Assembly: GCA_003116995.1 (NCBI GenBank)
Contig: BDSL01000067.1
Span: 124,001-188,000 of the forward strand
Direction of reading: 5' to 3'
DNA: 64,000 bases
Source of the DNA: Yamagishiella unicocca
Lineage: Eukaryota > Chlorophyta > Chlorophyceae > Chlamydomonadales > Volvocaceae
Made by a program: the position numbers and the translations under genes. Below the pieces are notes generated by a model that searched no databases, was not told where the DNA came from, and saw nothing but the letters and a program-made list of their open reading frames with translations. Of the stretch, positions 55,074 to 64,000 are shown in pieces (the first letter of the stretch is position 1; every line of letters begins with the position of its first letter).

Positions 55074-58000
55074 TCACACAGACTCTAAAACACGACCACA
55101 GGACGGTTTCCCCAATACCACGATGTTCGTTTTATCGGCGTACTGTCCCAGCTGCTGTGCAAGGGCCCTTACCTTCGAGATGTGCGTGGCAGGGCGGGCC
55201 ATCGCGCTGCTGCTGCCGCCACGTGAAACGGAAGCCACTAGCTCAGGCCCTGATGCGGCTGTGTCATCGCCGGACGGTGCCTCAGATGGGTGGTCTGCAC
55301 CCAGCACTCGCTCTCTGCCCTCCAGCGCCCGCCTGTACAGCGGTTCCGCCTCAGTCAGCTTGCCCTGAGCCTGGAACAGGCGAGCCAGGTTGCTGACCGT
55401 TGTGAGAGTGGAGAGGTGGTCCCAGACGCGCGCAGACCGGTCCCAACTGCCGCTGGCTACCTGCTTGCCATCCGGGCTGAAGGCCACGCTGGTAACCCAG
55501 TCCGTGTGACCCTGCAGTGTGGCGCTGCACTGGCCCATGGCTGTGTCCCAGATGCGCACAGACTGGTCCCTACCGCCGCTGGCTACTTGCTTGCCATCCG
55601 GGCTGAAGGCCACGCTGGTCACCCAGTTTGTGTGACCCTGCAGTATGGCGCTGCACTGACCCGTGGCTGTGTCCCAGATGCGCACAGAGTTGTCCCCACT
55701 GCCGCTGGCTACCTGCTTGCCGTTCGGGCTGAAGGCCACGCTGCTAATCCAGTGCGTGTGACCCTGCAGTGTGGCGCTGCACTGGCCCGTGGCTGTGTCC
55801 CAGATGCGCACAGAGCCGTCCTGACTGCCGCTGGCTACCTGCTCGCCGTTCGGGCTGAAGGCCACACTGGTAACCCAGTCCGTGTGACCCTGCAGTGTGG
55901 CGCTGCACTGGCCCGTGGCTGCGTCCCAGATGCGCACAGAGCCGTCCTGACTGCCGCTGGCTACCTGCTCGCCGTTCGGGCTGAAGGCCACACTGGTAAC
56001 CCAGTCCGTGTGACCCTGCAGTGTGGCGCTGCACTGGCCCGTGGCTGTGTCCCAGATGCGCACAGAGCCGTCCTGACTGCCGCTGGCTACCTGCTCGCCG
56101 TTCGGGCTGAAGGCCACACTGGTAACCCAGTCCGTGTGACCCTGCAGTGTGGCGCTGCACTGGCCCGTGGCTGTGTCCCAGATGCGCACAGAGCCGTCCC
56201 GACTGCCGCTGGCTACCTGCTTGCCGTTCGGGCTGAAGGCCACACTGGTAACCCAGTCCGTGTGACCTTGCAGTGTGGCGCTGCACTGGCCCGTGGCTGC
56301 GTCCCAGATGCGCACAGAGCCGTCCTGACTGCCACTGGCTACCTGCTCGCCGTTCGGGCTGAAGGCCACACTGGTAACCCAGTCCGTGTGACCTTGCAGT
56401 GTGGCGCTGCACTGGCCCGTGGCTGCGTCCCAGATGCGCACAGAGCCGTCCTGACTGCCGCTGGCTACCTGCTTGCCGTTCGGGCTGAAGGCCACGCTGG
56501 TAACCCAGTTCGTGTGACCCTGCAGTGTGGCGCTGCACTGGCCCGTGGCTGTGTCCCAGATGCGCACAGATTCGTCCCGACTGCCGCTGGCTACCTGCTT
56601 GCCGTTCGGGCTGAAGGCCACGCTGGTAACCCAGTTCGTGTGACCCTGCAGTGTGGCGCTGCACTGGCCCGTGGCTGTGTCCCAGATGCGCACAGATTCG
56701 TCCCCACTGCCGCTGGCTACCTGCTTGCCGTTCGGGCTGAAGGCCACGCTGGTAACCCAGTTCGTGTGACCCTGCAGTGTGGCGCTGCACTGGCCCGTGG
56801 CTGTGTCCCAGATGCGCACAGATTCGTCCCCACTGCCGCTGGCTACCTGCTTGCCGTTCGGGCTGAAGGCCACGCTGTTAACCCAGTGCGTGTGACCCTG
56901 CAGTGTGGCGCTGCACTGGCCCGTGGCTGTGTCCCAGATGCGCACAGAGCCGTCCCCACTGCCGCTGGCTACCTGCTTGCCGTTCGGGCTGAAGGCCACA
57001 CTGGTAACCCAGTCCGTGTGACCCTGCAGTGTGGCGCTGCACTGGCCCGTGGCTGTGTCCCAGATGCGCACAGATTCGTCCCCACTGCCGCTGGCTACCT
57101 GCTTGCCGTTCGGGCTGAAGGCCACGCTGGTAACCCAGTCCGTGTGACCCTGCAGTGTGGCGCTGCACTGGCCCGTGGCTGTGTCCCAGATGCGCACAGA
57201 GCCGTCCCCACTGCCGCTGGCTACCTGCTTGCCGTTCGGGCTGAAGGCCACGCGGTTAACCCAGTGCGTGTGACCCTGCAGTGTGGCGCTGCACTGGCCC
57301 GTGGCTGTGTCCCAGATGCGCACAGATTTGTCCCCACTGCCGCTGGCTACCTGCTTGCCGTTCGGGCTGAAGGCCACGCTGTTAACCCAGTGCGTGTGAC
57401 CCTGCAGTGTGGCGCTGCACTGGCCCGTGGCTGTGTCCCAGATGCGCACAGAGTTGTCCTGACTGCCACTGGCTACCTGCTCGCCGTTCGGGCTGAAGGC
57501 CACACTGGTAACCCAGTGCGTGTGACCCTGCAGTGTGGCGCTGCACTGGCCCGTGGCTGTGTCCCAGATGCGCACAGATTTGTCCCCACTGCCACTGGCT
57601 ACCTGCTCGCCGTTCGGGCTGAAGGCCACACTGGTAACCCAGTCCGTGTGACCCTGCAGTGTGGCGCTGCACTGGCCCGTGGCTGCGTCCCAGATGCGCA
57701 CAGATTTGTCCCCACTGCCACTGGCTACCTGCTCGCCGTTCGGGCTGAAGGCCACACTGGTAACCCAGTCCGTGTGACCCTGCAGTGTGGCGCTGCACTG
57801 GCCCGTGGCTGCGTCCCAGATGCGCACAGAGCCGTCCTGACTGCCACTGGCTACCTGCTCGCCGTTCGGGCTGAAGGCCACACTGGTAACCCGGTGCGTG
57901 TGACCCTGCAGTGTGGCGCTGCACTGGCCCGTGGCTGTGTCCCAGATGCGCACAGAGTTGTCCCGACTGCCGCTGGCTACCTGCTTGCCGTTCGGGCTGA

Positions 58001-61000
58001 AGGCCACACTGGTAACCCGGTGCGTGTGACCCTGCAGTGTGGCGCTGCACTGGCCCGTGGCTGTGTCCCAGATGCGCACAGAGTTGTCCCGACTGCCGCT
58101 GGCTACCTGCTTGCCGTTCGGGCTGAAGGCCACACTGGTAACCCAGTCCGTGTGACCCTGCGATGTTGAAGTTGGAGAAGGGGGGCCGATGTAAGACAAG
58201 CCAGGACGAGGGGGGCGCGGCGGGGTTTGTGGTGGGGAGGTTCGGGCCGGCGTTGGGGGGGCTCAGGGGGGAATGGAATGTGGTGGGGTCGGCGCGGGAG
58301 TCGGGGGGGGGGGTTACTGTGGGGGGTGGGGAGAGGGGACATGCGTAGGTGAGACACAGCGACGCCTGGCTAAATGGTGTACAGGGTGGAGAGACACGAT
58401 GGGATCCGGGGGGGTTGTGTGTGGCGGTTTCCGGGGGTTTCGGGGGATGTTTAAAACCCGTATACGCCTGGGGGGGGTTGGCCAAAAACCCCCCCGGGGG
58501 TTTCGGGGGGGGGGGTGGCAAAACCCCCCCGGGGGTTTCGGGGGGGGGTTGGCAAAAACCCCGTGCGTACGAAAGGGGGGTCGGTGGGGGGGATGCAGTG
58601 GGGTCATGAGGGGTCATGGGATCTATTGGGGTCCTAAGGCGGTATAGTGGGGATGGTGTGGTGTCAGGGCTGGGACCAGGTTAAGGTTGTGTCAAGAGTG
58701 GTGTCAGGCCGGGAAGGGGGCGATATGACGGCAGTGTCGGGTCAGGGTCGAGGCATTGTGGAGCTTAGGCTTTCATTAGGAGATGGGGGAGGGGGTGGAA
58801 AGAGGATCATATAGGCTTCTGTTCTCACCTCCAGCACTGCTCGACATGCTGTCCAGTCACCCTTGGATGGTGGCAGGCACATGCGGGTCCTCCAGAGCGG
58901 CTTGGCCTTGTCAACCGCTGCCTGGTACAGCTCGGTGTTGCAAGGCAGGGTTGCAACAGCGTGCATTGCTAGCTCGCCCTCTGACTGACCCTGCAAGTGG
59001 GCCTTCTCAGCTGACAGCCAACGTAACATATCGTGGCTGTACTTTGTGTGCGACTCCATGGCACCTAGGGCACCAATGACAGCAGGGACGTTGCCGGTGT
59101 CGATGATAGCCTTAAGGAAGCTCCAATCACACAACATGGAATCCAAACAGCTTACTGCGTCACCACCCGGCTTGTACTGCACTGCTACAGCCAAGTGAGC
59201 CACCATGTACTTGAGCATGTATGAAGAGCCGCTGCTGACTACAGAACCTGAAGACGGCAGTTTCCAGGTCTCAGCCAGGTGCAGACCTATGCGGGTATGG
59301 CCATCTCCACTTTGAGCTGCATGCTTGTCACTCTGGGTGGGATCGCACAGCCAGTCTGCCAGGGTCTTGTGCACCTGGAGGTGGGGCATGGGATCACCGT
59401 GCAAGCATGTGCAAGGAAATGAAAACAGCTTGCATGTATGACAGGCGTGGTAGGAATGGAACAACCCGCACCAGAAGCTTCCTGGGTATGTGATGGTAAT
59501 TCCAACTCGTCCAAGCCCACTGCATGCGTGGCTAGCTTCCCCCCTCCCCTCCACCCCCAATTCTGCCCCCCCTCCCCCCCCCACCCCAGAACCCACTAGC
59601 CCCCTGTCGGAACCCACTAGCCCCCTGTCGGAACCCACTAGCCCCCTCTGCTTTCAGAACCTATGAGCCCTGCTTTCCGCACCGTGTGAAGGTGGTGCTC
59701 ATCCACGAAGAACAGCGTGGGGAACCCGGGTAGCTTCTCTATGGCGCCACCAAGGCCTAGCTGCTGGATGAAGGATTGTGACAGGGGCTCCTTGGCAGCC
59801 ACCACTACGGCCACCAGGGCAGCCACCCAGTCAGCATCATCGCGGCTGAGCTCGCCATACGCAGACTCAAAGATTCGTTGGAAAAGGCTGTAGACGTCGG
59901 CCTGCTGGGGTGAACCAGCTGGGAAGGTGGTGGGGACTGAACGCTTGTGTCCAACCCTGATGGCTGCTTCAACTGTGTAGTACACCATCATGCTGCTGCC
60001 AGCCGCTGTCACCGTGCCACTGCCGGCTGTGGTGTATAAGTTTGCGGGCGACATCCGCACCACACTGTCCTGAAACGTGCGCTTTAGGCAGGGAATTATC
60101 TGACCCCCCGCCGCGTCAGGTCGGGTGGTAAATACGAAGCGAACATAAGGCGGTAGGTCCTTCAAGTGGGCGGTGATGAGCAGCAGCATGGTATTGCCAC
60201 ACGCAACTGGGCAAGTCCGCTTGCCCCTGCTGCTGCCACCGCCGCTGCTTGCCGCCTGCGGCTGCTGCAGCTGCTCGTCCAGCGGATCTGCCTCGTCCAA
60301 AGCATCCAGAAGAATAACCACCTGTGGCAGCTCCGTGTTGTTCGTGAGCGCCCGACTGTCATTGCTGAATGGCCGCATGATGAGCATGTCGAACGCTTCC
60401 TTCATATCCCTTAGCAGGGCCACCTTGGCCACGTCCAGCTCCAGCAGAAGATCTCCGAACCACGGAAGCCTGTGAGGCACACACGCAGCAAGCGGCAAGG
60501 CACTATGATGCTTAGCTGCCCATTCCATGTTTTGTGAGGGCTTAAGCAATCGGCTGCCCACGCCTTAGTTGCGCAAACCAGACGCTATGGTGCTTAGCTG
60601 CTGGTCCTGTGTTTGTGAGAGCTTAAGCAGTCGGCCGCCCATGCCTTTGTGCAGCCTTAGTTGTGCGAGCTAAACATACTTAGTTGTCCCGCGCCTGTTA
60701 AAACACGCATCCCCGGGATAGCTAGCCTTGTCCCAAATGATGACCGACAGTTCAGGACCATGTGACACCAACAAGCATAACGAAAGACGGCCGCCTTGCC
60801 GCAATGCAAATGCCCAAAACCACCCCGTCGGAGAGCCACTCGATTAGCAAGCTACCCGCTGGACCCAACTCCCCTCAAGCCACCGAACAGTGAGGCGTGA
60901 AGTCCTCAACACACTTGCCTGCGAAACCGCCCACCTAAACCTCCTTTTGCCCACATTGACTGCTTTTTCAGTGTCCGCTTCCATCCTTCCTCTGGATAAT

Positions 61001-64000
61001 ATGCTCACCGGTCTGATAGCTGGAATGCCAGGCTCTTGATGACTTGTACAGGGTCCAGACGACGCTGGTCAGAGTACTTGATGAAGTGGTAAGCGGTGAT
61101 GGCATCCGGAAACGATTTTACCAGCATGGCAGAGACAGTGGACTTGCCCTCGCCTGCCCCAGCCTCGACACACAGCACTCGGCCCGCAGATGGTGATTCG
61201 AGCCACTTCTTGATGTCTTGGAGCTGCCATTCAGTGTCCTGCACCCTCTGCGCCGAAGTAAGCCGTTCCAGGTCCATCTTGTACCTCGAAGGCTGGAGCA
61301 TAAGTTGCAGCTTTAGCTTGCTGTTGAAGTTCTCAGGCGACCCGTAGAGCTTGTTGACCATCTTTTCAATCATGCTCTCGTCTTCGGGGTAACTACACTT
61401 TGCACTCGCGACATCGATGTCCTTGACCACCTCAGCGAGATCCACCGCACCGAGGTGCATGTGGAGCCCATCCATACCGTGCTCATCCAGCGTGCTGGCC
61501 CACTCAAAGATGCACCATGCACGGGTGGCCGGCTTCGTCTTCCCCTCCATCACCACAATCATTCCCTGGCTGCACGCTTCGATAGTGCTCCGGAACGCCT
61601 CAGGCGATGTGTCTTGCGTGTTGGCCAGCGTGCCTTTATGCTGGTTCACGGAGAAGCAGTCCAGCCAGACTGTGGTGTCGTCACTAGCATTCTGCAGGAA
61701 GTCCAGCACGGACTTGATCAGGCAATCTGCCGTGTTCCTCCCTGGGGCAAGGAATGCAGGGTCAGGGCAACATATTGATTGGCCGTGCGATGAAGTCAGC
61801 ATCTATCTATCCAGGTGTGCATGGCGCGGCACATACAGCTATATGCCAGGGAGAACGCTACGTAAATAAAACGTACATGCACACCGAAAGCCGATGGTTC
61901 TAGAGCACAGTCTACAAGCAGACACAATGCGCGTGGCGGCGAGGGGCTGTGAGGAGCCAATGAACTAAACATAATGAGCTAAGTTAGCTTGGCCAGGTAA
62001 ATGCAGATGGACTGAGCAATGGAATGCAGGCTAATCAGGGGTGCGCACCGACATACGTCACCCCGCCTGCTGATCCGCCTCCCCTCTGCCCACACACTCT
62101 CCCCTGCGTGCTCCCGTCGTCTTTGCCTATCCCTTTCCTCTCCTCCTGCTTGCCTTTGCCGGTTATATGTTTCCACCCGTGCGGGGCTACTGGACTCCAT
62201 CCGTCCCAGTCGCTAAGCCCTCTTCCAGGAGTGCATCCATACTATGAGCGCATCCACACAACACCCAGTCATATCGAAACAGAGACATGCCGCTGCGCCT
62301 TACCCATGTGCCCCACCCTGCTGCGCCTTACCCCTGCACCCCACCCTGCTGCGCTTTACCCCTGCGCCCCACCCTGCGCCCCACCCTGCTGCGCCTTACC
62401 CCTGCGCCCCACCCTGCTGCGCCTTACCCCTGCGCCCCACCCTGCTGCGCCTTACCCCTGCACCCCATCCTGCTGCGCCTTACCCCTGTGCCCCATCCTG
62501 CTGCGCCTTACCCCTGTGCCCCACCCTGCTGCGCCTTACCCCTGCGCCCCACCTTGCTGTGCCTTACCCCTGCGCCCCACCTTGCTGTGCCTTACCCCTG
62601 CGCCCCACCTTGCTGTGCCTTACCCCTGCGCCCCACCTTGCTGCGCCTTACCCCTGTGCCCCACCCTGCTGCGCCTTACCCCTGTGCCCCACCCTGCTGC
62701 GCCTTACCCCTGTGCCCCACCCTGCTGCGCCTTACCCCTGTGCCCCACCCTGCTGCGCCTTACCCCTGCGCCCCACCTTGCTGCGCCTTACCCCTGTGCC
62801 CCACCCTGCTGCGCCTTACCCCTATGCCCCACCCTGCTGCGCCTTACCCCTGTGCCCCACCCTGCTGCGCCTTACCCCTGCGCCCCACCCTGCTGCGCCT
62901 TACCCCTGTGCCCCACCCTGCGCCCCCCCCCCCCTGCCCCCCCCCCCCTGCTGCGCCTTACCCCTGTGCCCCACCCTGCTGCGCCTTACCCCTGTGCCCC
63001 ACCCTGCTGCGCCTTACCCCTGCGCCCCACCCTGCTGCGCCTTACCCCTGTGCCCCACCCTGCTGCGCCTTACCCCTGTGCCCCACCCTGCTGCGCCTTA
63101 CCCCTGTGCCCCACCTGCTGCGCCTTACCCCTGCGCCCCACCCTGCTGCGCCTTACCCCTGCGCCCCACCCTGCTGCGCCTTACCCCTGTGCCCCACCCT
63201 GCTGCGCCTTACCCCTGTGCCCCACCCTGCTGCGCCTTACCCCTGCGCCCCACCTTGCTGCGCCTTACCCCTGTGCCCCACCCTGCTGCGCCTTACCCCT
63301 GCGCCCCACCCTGCTGCGCCTTACCCCTGTGCCCCACCCTGCTGCGCCTTACCCCTGCGCCCCACCCTGCTGCGCCTTACCCCTGTGCCCCACCCTGCTG
63401 CGCCTTACCCCTGCGCCCCACCCTGCTGCGCCTTACCCCTGTGCCCCACCCTGCTGCGCCTTACCCCTGTGCCCCACCCTGCTGCGCCTTACCCCTGCGC
63501 CCCACCTTGCTGCGCCTTACCCCTGTGCCCCACCCTGCTGCGCCTTACCCCTGCGCCCCACCCTGCTGCGCCTTACCCCTGCGCCCCACCTTGCTGTGCC
63601 TTACCCCTGCGCCCCACCCTGCTGCGCCCCTAGCTCTCGCCAGCACCTATCATACAATTCCCTCTGCCCCCTGTACTGCCTTCCCTCAGTCGCCTTGTCG
63701 CCACCTGCCGACTTACACGAGCCACCCACCGGCAGCAGCGCAACCTACATGCGTGGCTGACGAAGTAGTTTGGGGGGCCCCCATTGCGGGAGCCAACCAG
63801 ATTCTCCAGCTCGACGAGGCGGCAGAGATCCGGCTTCGTCACCACCTTCACCCACTTCTCGACCACGTCGTTGGTGCTCATGGTCTCAAACCTGTCACCA
63901 AACTCGTCATGCAACAGACGGCGGACCTCCCGCAGGCCCTGCAGTGTGATGCCCAGCTTGGATGTGGGCAACAACGGCCCGCGCGGGCGGCATAGGATTT
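55074..64000 (-). CDS. NLR-like receptor: TIR-like, NACHT ATPase, WD40 array (5' end outside window)
   Basis: Minus-strand exons are 64000(partial)-63749, 61741-61009, 60469-59683, 59374-58829 and 58157-55074, with matching phases 1, 2, 0, 0; about 1800 residues are visible. The TIR-like domain reads PNYFVSHA|W (motif split by the first intron), VWLDCFSVNQH and TRAWCIFEWAS. The NACHT/STAND module has the P-loop VEAGAGEGKST, Walker B VVILLDALDEADPL and sensor FVFTTRPDA. A winged-helix-like stretch with PGFPTLFFVDEHHLHT and VHKTLADWLCDP follows. The last exon encodes about 22 WD40 repeats of 42 residues, nearly identical, then one TPR (LTEAEPLYRRALEGRERVLG) and a tail shared with the neighbours. 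The order effector, NTPase, repeats is that of plant, animal and fungal NLRs. Role in immunity or self-recognition is inferred. Confidence 0.8.
55425..58157 (-). repeat. 126-bp coding repeat array (about 22 WD40 units)
   Basis: Twenty-one complete units and one final unit encode GHT-x-x-V-x-SVAFSPNG-x-QVASGS-x-D-x-SVRIWD-x-ATGQCSATLQ. Differences cluster at residues 4, 5, 7 (D/H/N, W/R, T/N/S), 16 (K/E), 23 (R/Q/G/W), 25 (N/G/K/E/Q/R) and 32 (T/A). The array also keeps antisense frames open. Confidence 0.97.
58158..58828. other. G-rich intron of the NLR-like gene with a palindromic triple repeat
   Basis: This intron holds long G runs. At 58482-58562 CAAAAACCCCCCCGGGGGTTTCGGGGGG-type blocks occur nearly three times. 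CCCCCCCGGGGG is self-complementary, so hairpins or G-quadruplexes are possible. Confidence 0.85.
60490..60667. repeat. Direct repeat, two copies of about 85 bp, in an NLR-gene intron
   Basis: Two related blocks, each with (C/G)(A/C)TATG(A/G)TGCTTAGCTGC, then TTTGTGAG and GCTTAAGCA(A/G)TCGGC, GCCCA(C/T)GCC and TTAGTTG, lie in tandem in the intron 60470-61008. Confidence 0.75.
62287..63633. repeat. 28-bp minisatellite, about 48 copies, in an NLR-gene intron
   Basis: Unit TGCTGCGCCTTACCCCTG(T/C)G then CCCCACCC, with rare C/T variants and two length slips (near 62365 and 62925). Since 28 is not a multiple of 3 and the unit lacks plus-strand stops, three overlapping long frames appear; none is a gene. 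It lies in the 2.0-kb intron 61742-63748 that splits the SHAW motif. Confidence 0.97.

Noticed and set aside
55290..58169. Plus-strand open frame of 959 codons with a 42-residue repeat
   Set aside because: It is the antisense of the WD40 array. The 126-bp unit has no stop in this frame, so openness is copied with each repeat. The minus strand encodes real WD40 repeats.
62287..63633. CRISPR-like or satellite array of regular units
   Set aside because: Units abut without spacers, and the context is eukaryotic. It is a minisatellite.
62024..63995. Three overlapping long plus-strand frames rich in Pro/Cys/Leu (448-583 codons)
   Set aside because: All three frames are open because a 28-bp stop-free minisatellite shifts frame each unit. 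The translations are permutations of one another, and the region is an intron of the minus-strand NLR-like gene.

Overview
The window is nuclear DNA of a green alga, most likely a flagellate chlorophyte of the Chlamydomonas/Volvox type. The evidence is GC-rich exons cut by many introns with C-rich acceptors, TGTAA motifs downstream of several stop codons (the usual chlorophyte poly(A) signal), two plastid-type genes (a tocopherol/plastoquinone methyltransferase and Tic22) and a ciliary gene (CFAP410). Exon models were built by hand from splice consensus, reading-frame continuity and protein homology recalled from memory. Nearly every junction keeps frame, which is the main support for them.

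Left and middle (1-47 kb), housekeeping genes. RPT1 (+, 1166-2446), an intronless 26S proteasome ATPase, faces VTE3 (-, 3813-7520, 7 exons, 332 aa). A possible unidentified minus-strand exon lies at 8424-8930. A small ankyrin protein (-, 10379-11564, 245 aa) is divergent from CFAP410 (+, 12084-13358, 238 aa) across about 520 bp. An unidentified coiled-coil protein (+, 15675-17214) follows. TIC22 (-, 20145-24923, 9 exons, 367 aa) is divergent from a BRE1/HUB-type histone H2B ubiquitin ligase (+, 25282-34758, 15 exons, 878 aa) across 358 bp. Next is a YME1/FtsH4-like AAA metalloprotease (+, 36879-46383, 17 exons, 1112 aa). Introns of these genes are full of G-rich tracts and of a dispersed repeat that always lies in the sense direction of its host gene, as introner-like elements do.

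Right (48-64 kb), a tandem cluster of three minus-strand receptor-like genes. All share an N-terminal domain with the motifs F-x-S-H-(A/T)-W, V-W-(L/F)-D-x-F-x-V-N-Q and W-C-(I/L)-(F/Y)-E, the last resembling the catalytic-Glu motif of plant TIR NADases. Two genes are TIR-like plus kinesin-light-chain-type TPRs (48204-50875 and 51396-54853). The third is TIR-like, then a NACHT/STAND ATPase, then about 22 near-identical 42-residue WD40 repeats, with a final TPR remnant (55074 to beyond 64000). The WD40 repeats differ at only a few positions, the pattern known from fungal HNWD/HET-E NLRs. This cluster is the best candidate in the window for an undescribed immune or self-recognition system. Shared tails, near-identical flanks and a WD40-TPR junction show active exchange among the three copies. 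The role is inferred; the sequence shows architecture only.
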